A stretch of 59,600 nucleotides of DNA from an uncultured Erysipelotrichaceae bacterium (GTDB lineage Bacteria; Bacillota_I; Bacilli_A; RF39; UBA660). The position numbers and the translations under genes are program-made. The DNA lies in NCBI GenBank assembly GCA_902794075.1, contig CADBGE010000001.1:340477-400076 (forward strand), read 5' to 3'. Shown piece by piece: positions 27,313-35,778 of this stretch; position 1 is the first letter of the stretch, and each line of letters opens with the position of its first letter. Below the pieces are notes generated by a model. The model did not search any database. It was not told the DNA's origin and saw nothing but the letters and a program-made list of their open reading frames with translations.

Positions 27313-28008
27313 TTATATGAATTCCTCTTTATTTCTATCATACCACTTTGGTATTTTTATAATTCTTGAATCTGCAAACATAAATCTTTTTGAAGCATCT
27401 TCTTTAATCTTCCATTTATTTAAATCACCAACATTAGTTAATGACCTGCATTGTCTAAACATGCGATTAAAATTATCAACATGCGAAACATTCCAGTTTG
27501 ATATGTCTCCTATAAAATTTAATTTATGACAATATGCAAACATTCCTCGTAAGGTATTAAGTTTATCTGTAAAATACCAGTTAGATAAATCTCCTACAGA
27601 TATTAATTCTTCTGCACCACGAAACATTGATGAACAATATTCTGCATTTCCCATATCCCATTCTGAAATGTCAATATATTTTACTTTGCCATAATTGGGA
27701 TTTGCATCAGGATCAAATAAATTATGAAAACGTGCAATTCCAGATACATCTATATAATTAAGATCTAATATTTCTGAAAAATCTGAACATTCATCAGCAA
27801 ATTTATCTATTGCTTTATCTATTATATTGCATAAATCTTCAGTGTTGTTTGCGATAACAGTTTCTGTTTTTTTAGAACTGACACCAATTATTTTTGCATC
27901 TTTATTAATTAATAGTTTTTCATTTAATGAAATCAAAGATGATTTATCAGATTTTATTTCACTTTTGTGAAAATTATTTTCATAAATATGCTGTTTAAGT
28001 GTTTTCAT
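27313..28008 (-). CDS. Tagged BspA-like/DUF285 repeat protein
   Basis: 231 aa. Tag MKTLKQHIYE|N, then a spacer (KSEIKSDKSS) and a second site ISLNE|K at Glu30 leading into LLINKDAK. About five DUF285 repeats follow, such as DLSNWYFTDKLNTLRGMFAY and DISNWNVSHVDNFNRMFRQC, ending IPKWYDRNKEEFI. The same spacer-plus-second-site arrangement is found at 50250 (opposite strand), so these two may be recent copies. Confidence 0.75.
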   Translation of the reverse strand: MKTLKQHIYENNFHKSEIKSDKSSLISLNEKLLINKDAKIIGVSSKKTETVIANNTEDLCNIIDKAIDKFADECSDFSEILDLNYIDVSGIARFHNLFDPDANPNYGKVKYIDISEWDMGNAEYCSSMFRGAEELISVGDLSNWYFTDKLNTLRGMFAYCHKLNFIGDISNWNVSHVDNFNRMFRQCRSLTNVGDLNKWKIKEDASKRFMFADSRIIKIPKWYDRNKEEFI

Positions 28009-28072
28009 TATTTATTAATTATAATATATATAACTTTTCATTAATTTTATAATGATTATATAAAACTTCTCA

Positions 28073-29047
28073 TCAATTCTTTTCAGTTAATGTTATGTAT
28101 GAATAACGAAGTTCTGTAGAGCCTAATGCTACAAATGTATATTGTTCACCTGTTACATAGAATACTTCAAACAATGTTCCGTCTATGTCTTCTTCACTAT
28201 ATATTATCTGTTTATCATCCTCATCTATATTTGATACTAGTTTTTCTATACTTTCAGCATTTGGCATCAATGATTTGACTTTACCTGTTCTTACAAGTTC
28301 ACCAGAATTAAATGTATATCCGTTTTTATCTTCATAAAAATATATGTGTTTCATACACTCGTTTTTCCATTTATTTGTTTCTGATGTATCAAACAGTAAT
28401 GAATGATTTTCTGCAAGAAGCTTTATTTTTATTTCTATATTATATTTAAGATTTATTGTATACTCTGAATGTGCCACGCCTTCCTTAAAATCAACATATT
28501 TCTTTATAAGATAATAAATACTGCTAGACTCATCATTATAATTCTTGTTGATAATTAATCGTTCATTGACTGGAGTCTGCTCCCATTTCTGTAATATGTT
28601 AAACACCTCAGGCATCCATTTTCTATCATCAATCTTTTCATCACTAAAATTTATCCATTCATACTTTGAATGTTCTCGTGAAATCTTTACTTTATCTATT
28701 TTTGTTTCAAGTCTTGTCCAAAATACATGTGAAACATTGCCATCCTTATATTTATAATCAAATAACTGTTTCATATTGTTGACTTCATTAAACGATAATG
28801 ATATTCCTGTTTCTTCAACAGTCTCACGAACAGCAGCATCCTTTAGAGTCTTATCAGCAACATCAACTGCTCCACCAATTACACCCCAGCATGTTCTGAA
28901 GTTCTTCATATAGTTAGCACGACGAAGTATAAGTATCTTTCCTTCAGGATTCTCAAGTATGACATCAACAAAATCTTGATTCTTTCCAGAATATGTCATC
29001 TTTGAACCATCAAGAGCCTCAGCTAAATATTTATTCAATGATTTCAT
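28073..29047 (-). CDS. Tagged NUDIX hydrolase with a second domain, candidate polyprotein
   Basis: 324 aa. Tag MKSLNKYLAE|A. Residues 24-155 are a NUDIX domain: VILENPEGKILILRR, then the NUDIX box around residues 58-81 (GGAVDVADKTLKDAAVRETV followed by EETGI; Asp replaces the first box Glu). It would hydrolyse a nucleoside diphosphate derivative. At residues 159-170 the linker motif PVNE|RLIINKNY recurs, followed by an unrelated alpha/beta domain of about 155 residues. A cut at Glu162 would release two proteins. The stop overlaps nothing downstream; its start overlaps the stop of the gene at 29044 by 4 bp (ATGA). Confidence 0.82.
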   Translation of the reverse strand: MKSLNKYLAEALDGSKMTYSGKNQDFVDVILENPEGKILILRRANYMKNFRTCWGVIGGAVDVADKTLKDAAVRETVEETGISLSFNEVNNMKQLFDYKYKDGNVSHVFWTRLETKIDKVKISREHSKYEWINFSDEKIDDRKWMPEVFNILQKWEQTPVNERLIINKNYNDESSSIYYLIKKYVDFKEGVAHSEYTINLKYNIEIKIKLLAENHSLLFDTSETNKWKNECMKHIYFYEDKNGYTFNSGELVRTGKVKSLMPNAESIEKLVSNIDEDDKQIIYSEEDIDGTLFEVFYVTGEQYTFVALGSTELRYSYITLTEKN

Positions 29048-29820
29048 TTGTTTAAGTCATTAATAAGTTTCTTTATATCCTTCTTTGTATAGTGTTTATA
29101 CTTTTGTGTCTCAGTATCATAAAACATAAATTCGCATTCATTGTCAGGTGATGCAGAATAATAATCATGTATGTTTATTTTTTCAGGTACATTCTTAGAA
29201 ATTTTATTTAAGAATTCAATTGAATCATAGTAATCAAGACCAACAAGATAAATACTTAATGTACTGTTTTCTGTTTTCCAAAAGTAATAATCATCTATTC
29301 TTTTTAATATTGTTGTAGGTCCATCTGTACCTGATAAATTCATTATTATCTTATTATATTCAACCTTACAATTTATGCCAGCAGCAAGCATTACTTGATC
29401 TTCACTATTATTACTCTTATTATTATTACTCTTATCCCATACTAATGTATATATAAATAGACACCTAGTATCCTCAAATTTATAAGTCTTATTAATGACA
29501 AGTTTTTCATCTACTTGTGATGGAATAATGACAAGTTTTTCATTCACTTGTGATGGAATAATGACAAGTTTTTCATCTACCTTTTCTTTCTTCAAAAGTT
29601 GCTTTGCCTTGTTTAGAACATTCTTATTTGATAAGTTATCTCCAGCGCGATTCATATAGAAACATAAGCGCTGCATTGCCTGAGCTTGGTCCTTTGAATT
29701 CTTCATCAGATAATCAACAATCTCCTTAGGATCATCACTAGTGAACAAACCCTTCTTAGGATGCCAACTAGTATTGACATCTGACAACTGTTCTTTTATG
29801 TATATATTAAGTGACTTCAT
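29044..29820 (-). CDS. Tagged DUF3175-like domain plus second domain, candidate polyprotein
   Basis: 258 aa. Tag MKSLNIYIKE|Q. Residues 17-78 resemble the DUF3175 helical domain: KKGLFTSDDPKEIVDYLMKN and LCFYMNRAGDNLSNKNVLNK. Three tandem linkers follow, with cleavage-like Glu83, Glu94 and Glu105 (VDE|KLVIIPSQ, VNE|KLVIIPSQ, VDE|KLVINKTY). A second alpha/beta domain of about 145 residues ends the protein. The insertion of the linker between two different domains suggests processing into two polypeptides. Overlaps the NUDIX gene by 4 bp. Confidence 0.75.
   Translation of the reverse strand: MKSLNIYIKEQLSDVNTSWHPKKGLFTSDDPKEIVDYLMKNSKDQAQAMQRLCFYMNRAGDNLSNKNVLNKAKQLLKKEKVDEKLVIIPSQVNEKLVIIPSQVDEKLVINKTYKFEDTRCLFIYTLVWDKSNNNKSNNSEDQVMLAAGINCKVEYNKIIMNLSGTDGPTTILKRIDDYYFWKTENSTLSIYLVGLDYYDSIEFLNKISKNVPEKINIHDYYSASPDNECEFMFYDTETQKYKHYTKKDIKKLINDLNK
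29498..29580. repeat. 33-bp in-frame tandem repeat (linker of the DUF3175 gene)
   Basis: Copies begin at 29498, 29531 and 29564. Each 33-bp unit encodes one 11-residue linker containing a V-[ND]-E|K-L site. Confidence 0.9.
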
Positions 29821-29854
29821 ATATATTAATATATTAAAATTCTGTTTAAATATT

Positions 29855-30367
29855 TCATTTGCATTCTATTATAAACAATTCAAATATTTCATTTGTTTTT
29901 TCATTTAGAAAAAATGATAGCACATACGTTTCATTCATTATCATTGAAAACAGATGACCCTCACCAAGTTCACAATTCTTTATTGAATACTTATCTTTGT
30001 TGTCAATAAGATATTCATATAATTCATTTATTTCATCTGAATAGTTTGATTCTGTGTCAATATATGGTTTTATTAATGCTCGCTTATAATTTTGTGTACT
30101 TATTTTATTTGGCATAAAATTACATGTCTTTCGTATCTTATCATACATATTCTGTTTAGCTTTCATACCGTATGCGCCGTATGTTGTCTTAATCATACCA
30201 GCAATGACTCGAAAGTAGAATATTTCATATGACCCGTCAAACGTCGTGTCATCATCTTCAGGATTGTCAAAAAGTTCTTTTATGATGTTAATTATTCCGT
30301 CATTTGGTCCTTTATAATTCTTATTGATGATTAATCGTTCTTCTATGTATTCTTTAAGAGTTCTCAT
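29855..30367 (-). CDS. Tagged protein, unknown function
   Basis: 170 aa. Tag MRTLKEYIEE|RLIINKNYKGP, with Arg at positions 2 and 11. The body is helical in the first part and ends in strands (HLFSMIMNETYVLSFFLNEK, IFELFIIECK). It may be a distant family B member because the end has a similar strand-turn-strand pattern, but similarity is weak. Separate from its neighbours by 15-35 bp, same strand. Confidence 0.6.
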   Translation of the reverse strand: MRTLKEYIEERLIINKNYKGPNDGIINIIKELFDNPEDDDTTFDGSYEIFYFRVIAGMIKTTYGAYGMKAKQNMYDKIRKTCNFMPNKISTQNYKRALIKPYIDTESNYSDEINELYEYLIDNKDKYSIKNCELGEGHLFSMIMNETYVLSFFLNEKTNEIFELFIIECK

Positions 30368-30382
30368 CTATTTACATAATGT

Positions 30383-31426
30383 TTATTTATATGTTACTAT
30401 GATGTCTCCATATGAACTTATTGGTGATACCTTCTTAGGGCCAATAAGCGCGCATAATATCTCTGAAGTCTCAATTACTTTTACAATAAATTCAAAACCA
30501 GTAAAACCACTATATGTCTTATCATACGTTATCTCAAGTTCATTCTGGTGTTCATCAATATATTCAATCATATCATTATATATTTTCATTGAATTACTTG
30601 TTGTAGCAAGGCAATGCATAATCTCACCTGATGAACTCTTTGCTTTCTCAAATATGTCATTTATTTCATTATGCACTCTTTTAGTCAACGGAATATTTTT
30701 TATGTCTTTAAAATGTCTGTAATATGTGAAAAAACGACATTCAATAAGGTCACTAATTGATTCCTTGAATGTTTCATAGAACTCATCATTTCCAATAACT
30801 TTGAAGTTCTTATTGATTACAAGTTTTTCATTCACTTGTGATGGAATAATTACAAGTTTTTCATTCACTTGTGATGGAATAATTACAAGTTTTTCATCTA
30901 CATTTTCTTTAAACGGTTCTACATCATCAAGATCTTTTTGATTAAAACCAATGTACACCCATCCTGCAGAACTCTTTAAAGATATAATTATTATTAGATC
31001 ATCCGTTCTGAATATATTAACCCCCTTATTACGAATGTCATCATTATTGGCCCACACATTTTTACCGTTGTCCTTTATCTTTTCAGAAATTTTTATGACA
31101 ACATCACTTACGCCATTATCAACAATATCATATCCATGTAATCTATATAATGTATCAAGCTCATCAAACTGATTACATATGTTAACAAGTTTCTTATAAT
31201 CCGTTAAATCTAATGAAGATCCAAGCAAATTATCAATATCATTAAGAACATTTTTGCTAAACTTTCCTACTCGTGAAATATCTTTTTTTGTATAAACACG
31301 AGTCTGATTAAGATCTATATATTTTTTTATAATACTTAATGCAATATTAGTATCATTAGAACTGACATTCTTGAAGTTCTTATTGATTACAAGTTTTTCG
31401 CTTAAAAAGTCTGCTAATTTCTTCAT
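30383..31426 (-). CDS. Tagged two-domain protein, candidate polyprotein (family B second half)
   Basis: 347 aa from the ATG at 31426, which overlaps the stop of the upstream gene (TAATG); an in-frame ATG at 31480 would precede the tag and is rejected. Tag MKKLADFLSE|KLVINKNFKN. Domain 1 spans residues 20-172; its start (IIKKYIDL) resembles the second half of the NUDIX polyprotein (LIKKYVDF). Three linker units with Glu178, Glu189 and Glu200 follow (VDE|KLVIIPSQ twice with N/D variation, then VNE|KLVINKNF). Domain 2 (residues 208-347) is family B, ending in a strand-ET-strand, I-G-P-K-K and VTYK. Two products are expected if the linker is cut. Confidence 0.75.
   Translation of the reverse strand: MKKLADFLSEKLVINKNFKNVSSNDTNIALSIIKKYIDLNQTRVYTKKDISRVGKFSKNVLNDIDNLLGSSLDLTDYKKLVNICNQFDELDTLYRLHGYDIVDNGVSDVVIKISEKIKDNGKNVWANNDDIRNKGVNIFRTDDLIIIISLKSSAGWVYIGFNQKDLDDVEPFKENVDEKLVIIPSQVNEKLVIIPSQVNEKLVINKNFKVIGNDEFYETFKESISDLIECRFFTYYRHFKDIKNIPLTKRVHNEINDIFEKAKSSSGEIMHCLATTSNSMKIYNDMIEYIDEHQNELEITYDKTYSGFTGFEFIVKVIETSEILCALIGPKKVSPISSYGDIIVTYK
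30819..30901. repeat. 33-bp in-frame tandem repeat (linker of the 347-aa gene)
   Basis: Copies start at 30819, 30852 and 30885 (the last partial). The unit is nearly identical to the repeat at 29498 in the neighbouring gene. Confidence 0.9.
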
Positions 31427-32091
31427 TATAGTATTCCTTGAATTTTTAATTTTTGTAACACAACAAGTGAAACATTCCATGCAGACAAATGGCCGACGTT
31501 GCCTCTAAGTTTATGACACCCTACGAACATATCATTAACGCCATAGTCTCTAATACTTTCAGGATCCCATTTACTTATATTGCCTACATATTCTAACTTT
31601 GCGCAACGTTGAAACATTCCTTCAGCATCTTCTAATTTCCTGACATCCCAATTAGACAGATCACCAACACTGACTAATTCTTTACAATCACAAAACATCC
31701 ATTTCATTCGTTCAACATTGCTTACATCCCATTCAGATATGTCAATGTATCTAATTGTAACCTCATCGTTGACAGCATCAAATAGACAGCTCATTTCGGT
31801 GACTTCACTTACATCAATATGATTAAGATTTATTGGATGCAGTCTTGACTGACCGTTACCTGATTGCTTATGCACTTCGGTAATTACTATATCGTAGAGA
31901 TTATCATTAGTAGCCTTTATTTCTTCAAGTTCTGTATCAACAAAATCTTTATTTATGACAAGTTTTTCATTCACTTGTGATGGACATATGACAAGTTTTT
32001 CATTCACTTGTGATGGAAATATGATAAGTTTTTCATCAAATCGTTGATTGATGATTAGTTTTTCAGATATGTGCTGTGTTAATGATTTCAT
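31426..32091 (-). CDS. Tagged BspA-like/DUF285 repeat protein with four cleavage-like sites
   Basis: 221 aa. Tag MKSLTQHISE|K followed by three more sites: RFDE|K (Glu20), SQVNE|K (Glu31) and SQVNE|K (Glu42), then LVINKDF. About four DUF285 repeats (ISEWDVSNVERMKWMFCDCK, DLSNWDVRKLEDAEGMFQRC) follow. The C-terminus is short and atypical (VVLQKLKIQGIL) and lacks the W-Y cap of its relatives, so the end may have been altered where it fused to the next gene by TAATG overlap. Confidence 0.75.
   Translation of the reverse strand: MKSLTQHISEKLIINQRFDEKLIIFPSQVNEKLVICPSQVNEKLVINKDFVDTELEEIKATNDNLYDIVITEVHKQSGNGQSRLHPINLNHIDVSEVTEMSCLFDAVNDEVTIRYIDISEWDVSNVERMKWMFCDCKELVSVGDLSNWDVRKLEDAEGMFQRCAKLEYVGNISKWDPESIRDYGVNDMFVGCHKLRGNVGHLSAWNVSLVVLQKLKIQGIL
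31958..32040. repeat. 33-bp in-frame tandem repeat
   Basis: Copies at 31958, 31991 and 32024 (partial, diverged), encoding the PSQVNEKLV linker in the gene at 31426-32091. Confidence 0.85.
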
Positions 32092-32131
32092 TACGTTTTT
32101 CTAAATATTGTTTTTTTTTCTAATCTTAACA

Positions 32132-32746
32132 TCAAGATGAATACCAATATGGTAATTTTTTTAACTTTTTACACCCACTAAACATATTAGTTATGTCAAC
32201 TGGTCCATAATAAGTATTTTCTATATCCCATTGTGAAAGATCACCTATATATTCTAATTTTTCACAGCCTTCAAACATTTTCTCAGCCCATCCAAGATTA
32301 TTTATCTTCCAATTTGATAAATCTCCTACACTTACAAGATCATTACATCCAGAAAACATCCAACGCATTGAACTTACCTTTCTTACATCCCATTCAGATA
32401 TATCTATATATCTAAGCGTATCAATATTTTGTTTTTCGACATCTGACTGTACGGCATCAAATAGACAATCAAAATCCGTTGCTTCACTTACATCAATGTG
32501 ATTAAGATCTATTGGAAAATTTTTATTGTTTGCTGTTTCCAATTGTTTTATTGTTTCATCTCTAACCGTTTCATATAAATTGTCATTATTCACTTTAATG
32601 ATATCTCTTTTAAATTCCTTAAAATTTTTATTTATTACAAGTTTTTCATTCACTTGTGATGGAATAATGACAAGTTTTTCATTTATAAATTCATTCAAAG
32701 AATGAAGTGTTTTCATTTGTGAAATATGTTGTGATAATGTTTTCAT
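32132..32746 (-). CDS. Tagged BspA-like/DUF285 repeat protein with duplicated tag
   Basis: 204 aa from the ATG at 32746. An upstream in-frame ATG at 32773 lies inside the previous gene and before the tag. Two tags stand head to tail: MKTLSQHISQ then MKTLHSLNEFINE|K (Glu23), followed by SQVNE|K (Glu34). About four DUF285 repeats (ISEWDVRKVSSMRWMFSGCN, DLSNWKINNLGWAEKMFEGC) end in LPYWYSS. Close relative of the gene at 31426. Confidence 0.75.
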   Translation of the reverse strand: MKTLSQHISQMKTLHSLNEFINEKLVIIPSQVNEKLVINKNFKEFKRDIIKVNNDNLYETVRDETIKQLETANNKNFPIDLNHIDVSEATDFDCLFDAVQSDVEKQNIDTLRYIDISEWDVRKVSSMRWMFSGCNDLVSVGDLSNWKINNLGWAEKMFEGCEKLEYIGDLSQWDIENTYYGPVDITNMFSGCKKLKKLPYWYSS

Positions 32747-32747
32747 A

Positions 32748-33305
32748 TCATTTATATTCAAATTTATAAGCAAATATGATTATAGTGTTTAAAGATGTTG
32801 AATCTGACTTATTCTCTGGACCTACGAGGCCTATTACATGTTCATCTGTTTCAAATACTTTAATTATTACTTTACTTTTTGACATACTATTTGCATATTT
32901 TGTTTCAGCATCATTACATAAAAAATCAATGTCATCGTGCTTTCTATTCAACAAATCTAACATATTATAAAATATGTTTGTCGCCTTCTTGAGAGTCACA
33001 TAATGAACAAATATTCTTTTATCTTTTGGAATGCGAGGCCTTATTATGTCATTAAGCTTCTTCAGTATAACTTTATCAATTGCAATTACATCATTAAGAT
33101 CTTCATACATACCCCACATATTGTTGCGTGATATCCATTGAAAATCTTTCTTGAATGCATCATAAATAGTATTGTTAATTCCGGGTGACTTGTAGTTCTT
33201 ATTGATGATAAGTTTTTCATCCACTTGTGAAATATGTTCAGCAATAAATTCATTCAAAGAATGAAGTGTTTTCATTTGTGAAATATGTTGTTGTAATGAT
33301 TTCAT
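32748..33305 (-). CDS. Tagged family B protein with duplicated tag
   Basis: 185 aa. Double tag MKSLQQHISQ plus MKTLHSLNEFIAE|H (Glu23), then ISQVDE|K (Glu30) and LIINKNYKSPG. The body is family B: an N-terminal aromatic helix, R-I-P-K-D-K-R-I-F, F-Y-N-M-L-D, and a C-terminal strand pair (VIIKVFETDEHVIGLVGPEN, then IIIFAYKFEYK). The start overlaps the upstream stop (TAATG at 33305). Unknown function. Confidence 0.7.
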   Translation of the reverse strand: MKSLQQHISQMKTLHSLNEFIAEHISQVDEKLIINKNYKSPGINNTIYDAFKKDFQWISRNNMWGMYEDLNDVIAIDKVILKKLNDIIRPRIPKDKRIFVHYVTLKKATNIFYNMLDLLNRKHDDIDFLCNDAETKYANSMSKSKVIIKVFETDEHVIGLVGPENKSDSTSLNTIIIFAYKFEYK

Positions 33306-33991
33306 TATTGTTTACATAAATTTTTATATAATGTTTCTATTTCATTCCACGTGTCCTCCGATTCCAAATAATATTCAGGAGTTGAATCGTCTTTTGAAAA
33401 ATGTGAATTTTTAGATAATGAATATACCTCTTTCTTTGGTACATAGTCGTTATATTCTATTCTCATTCCATTATGAACTGGAATAAATACAAATTTACTA
33501 TATAAAAGATTTGCGTTATTGAGTGTCTTTTTCCAATTTAGATGAAACAAATACATTAAATGACTTCCATTCATTAATTCCTTTAAAGCACATAAATAAT
33601 ATCCATGATTTGCATATCTGCATTGTTGAGCAAATGATATTTTCTTTGTGGCTGAATTTACAAAATATTCATAAAATGTATTACTTGCTACATTGTCCGT
33701 ATCTTTACAATATAATCCATATCGATTTAAATTCCACTCAAGATCATATATGTCATCTAAACCACTATAATTATAATCTTTATTTATAACAAGTTTTTCA
33801 TTCACTTGCGATGGAAATATGATAAGTTTTTCATCAACGGGTTGATGACGTATGACAAGTTTTTCATTCACTTGTGATGGAAATATGATAAGTTTTTCAT
33901 CAACGGGTTGATGACGTATGACAAGTTTTTCATTCACTTGTGATGGAAATATGACAAGTTTTTCAGTTATGTAATTTGTTAATGATTTCAT
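33305..33991 (-). CDS. Tagged protein with six tandem cleavage-like sites
   Basis: 228 aa from the ATG at 33991, which overlaps the upstream TGA (ATGA). Tag MKSLTNYITE|K, then sites at Glu21, Glu32, Glu43, Glu54 and Glu65 in alternating units FPSQVNE|KLVI and RHQPVDE|KLII. The propeptide-like region therefore fills about 70 residues. The body (about 155 residues) is rich in Tyr and Asn with no known motif, ending in a helix (TWNEIETLYKNLCKQ) like those of the genes at 34631 and 35281. Confidence 0.68.
   Translation of the reverse strand: MKSLTNYITEKLVIFPSQVNEKLVIRHQPVDEKLIIFPSQVNEKLVIRHQPVDEKLIIFPSQVNEKLVINKDYNYSGLDDIYDLEWNLNRYGLYCKDTDNVASNTFYEYFVNSATKKISFAQQCRYANHGYYLCALKELMNGSHLMYLFHLNWKKTLNNANLLYSKFVFIPVHNGMRIEYNDYVPKKEVYSLSKNSHFSKDDSTPEYYLESEDTWNEIETLYKNLCKQ
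33789..33965. repeat. 66-bp tandem repeat of paired linker units
   Basis: Units start at 33789, 33855 and 33921 (last one partial). Each 66-bp unit encodes two alternating 11-residue linkers. The two full copies differ at only a few positions, indicating recent duplication. Confidence 0.92.
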
Positions 33992-34629
33992 TCTTTGTAC
34001 CAATTCGGTATATTTGTTATTCCTGAACCTTCAAACATAAGATTCATATATTTAACATTTGAAACGTCCCAATTAGATAGGTCTCCTACTGATGTTAATT
34101 GTTCACATCCATAAAACATACCCTTCATAATTTTACATTTTGAAACTTTCCAATTTGATAAATCACCAACTGATTTTAATTGTTTGCATTTATAAAACAT
34201 AAAATACATATCTTTAACATTTGAAACATTCCAATTTGATAAATCACCAACTGATTTTAAATTGTAACATTCAAAAAACATAATATACATATCTTCAGCA
34301 TTTGAAACATCCCAGCCCGATACATCAATGTATTCAAATTTTGTTTTTTCAAATATTCCTTTATTTTTTTCATCCCAAAAAGAATTAATATTGCTAACAT
34401 CAATATCATTAAAGCCGATAGGGTTCTGTTCTGTACCAGGTCCTAACTTATCATATCTATCTTCTATTATCTTTTTTAATTCTTTAAATGATTTTGGAGC
34501 ATAAGTATACTGCTTATAATTTTTATTGATGATTAGTTTCTCATCAAGTCGTTGATTGATGATTAGCTTCTCGTTTAATGAAATTAAAGATGATTTATTA
34601 TCTTTTAAATATTCTGTTAACTTTTTCAT
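33988..34629 (-). CDS. Tagged BspA-like/DUF285 repeat protein
   Basis: 213 aa. Tag variant MKKLTEYLKD without Glu10, then SLISLNE|K (Glu20), QRLDE|K (Glu30) and LIINKNYKQ. The pre-repeat segment (SFKELKKIIEDRYDKLGPGT, then FNDIDVSNI) is nearly the same as in the genes at 39960 and 49052. Four DUF285 repeats of about 23 residues (VGDLSNWNVSNVKDMYFMFY) end in NIPNWYKE. ATGA overlap with the downstream gene. Confidence 0.77.
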   Translation of the reverse strand: MKKLTEYLKDNKSSLISLNEKLIINQRLDEKLIINKNYKQYTYAPKSFKELKKIIEDRYDKLGPGTEQNPIGFNDIDVSNINSFWDEKNKGIFEKTKFEYIDVSGWDVSNAEDMYIMFFECYNLKSVGDLSNWNVSNVKDMYFMFYKCKQLKSVGDLSNWKVSKCKIMKGMFYGCEQLTSVGDLSNWDVSNVKYMNLMFEGSGITNIPNWYKE

Positions 34630-34630
34630 A

Positions 34631-35284
34631 TCATCGAAGAAATTCCTTTAATGTAGATGAACTACAATCACCACCTTTATTTAATAAATATTCAAGTAAT
34701 AATTTAAAATCTTTAGATTCAATTTTATACCAATTATTACATTCTGATATTAATTCATATGTTCCATATATAGTATCTATGTCTGCATTTACATATTTCA
34801 TTTTGTTACTTATTCGTATTATTGCTGCTCCAGACAGTTCCTTACAGGATGTTTTATCAGATGTCATTGCGAAAACAAATGAATCATATTTTGGTACATC
34901 GCCATTATATAAATTATTATATCCTACAACTGCTCCAAATTTTTTTAGTTTATTTAAAATATTATTAGATGAGGATATCTTTGTACCTATTTTTGTAATA
35001 ACATCAACTATTATATTATAATTTTCTAATCCATTTTCATTATTTATAGTAAACCCCGGACGTTTAAATTTAAGAACTGTATCTGTTTGAAGTGGTTTTT
35101 GTTTAATATAATTATCATCAAATATATTGATAATACGTGTAACTTCTATAAATTTAAAATCTTTATTTATGATTAATTTTTCAGCAATATTTACATTTTG
35201 ATGTAAAGTTTTACTTTCAGCAATAAATTCATTCAAAGAATGAAGTGTTTTCATTTGTGAAATATACTGTGTTAATGTTTTCAT
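34631..35284 (-). CDS. Tagged protein with composite N-terminus
   Basis: 217 aa. Tag MKTLTQYISQ, second tag MKTLHSLNEFIAE|S (Glu23), then KTLHQNVNIAE|K (Glu35) and LIINKDFKF. The NVNIAE unit also occurs twice in the gene at 39960. The body (about 175 residues) has a mixed fold (KYDSFVFAMTSDKTSCKELS) and ends with a helix, LLEYLLNKGG, then SSTLKEFLR. No known motif. It overlaps the upstream tagged gene by 4 bp (ATGA). Confidence 0.65.
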   Translation of the reverse strand: MKTLTQYISQMKTLHSLNEFIAESKTLHQNVNIAEKLIINKDFKFIEVTRIINIFDDNYIKQKPLQTDTVLKFKRPGFTINNENGLENYNIIVDVITKIGTKISSSNNILNKLKKFGAVVGYNNLYNGDVPKYDSFVFAMTSDKTSCKELSGAAIIRISNKMKYVNADIDTIYGTYELISECNNWYKIESKDFKLLLEYLLNKGGDCSSSTLKEFLR

Positions 35285-35778
35285 TTTTTAATCAGTTTAT
35301 TATATAATTCTGATACATCATCAAACGTTTCTTTTGAAATTTCATAATATTCAACATCATTTGCATTATTCCATGTATTAGATTTGTTAAATACATGCAT
35401 TGATGTTACACTCAGTTCTTCTTTTCTAAATTGATAATCTGAATATTTTTTAAATATTATAAAAACTTTATAAGTGGCATTGGATATTTTTTGAAATATG
35501 TCAATTTCTTTTATACGCTTATTGAATACTACTATATATGGGTGACGATCTTCTCTACTTGTGTTTCTATATGAATCAAAATCTGAAAAACTTCTAATGT
35601 TATGATCACGTATATAATCAATCATTATGCTAAATATATCGTCACTTGTCTCAAGTTGTTCATAATCATTAACATATTTAAAATCAATATTATCAAACAG
35701 TTCTTCAAGCCCAACAATATTTGTGTAGTTTTTGTTGATGATTAGTTTTTCAGATATGTGCTGTGTTAATGATTTCAT
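35281..35778 (-). CDS. Tagged protein, unknown function
   Basis: 165 aa. Tag MKSLTQHISE|KLIINKNYTNI. The body has helix-rich and strand-rich halves (ATYKVFIIFKKYSDY) and a terminal helix (TFDDVSELYNKLIKK) resembling those of the genes at 33305 and 34631; the three may form a family. It overlaps the gp4-like gene's stop by 4 bp (ATGA), directly coupling a tagged gene to a head-completion gene. Confidence 0.63.
   Translation of the reverse strand: MKSLTQHISEKLIINKNYTNIVGLEELFDNIDFKYVNDYEQLETSDDIFSIMIDYIRDHNIRSFSDFDSYRNTSREDRHPYIVVFNKRIKEIDIFQKISNATYKVFIIFKKYSDYQFRKEELSVTSMHVFNKSNTWNNANDVEYYEISKETFDDVSELYNKLIKK

Noticed and set aside
31424..31480. ATG at 31480 as start of the two-domain tagged gene
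   Set aside because: It would add 18 residues before the tag and overlap the upstream gene; the ATG at 31426 restores the tag at residue 1 with a TAATG overlap.
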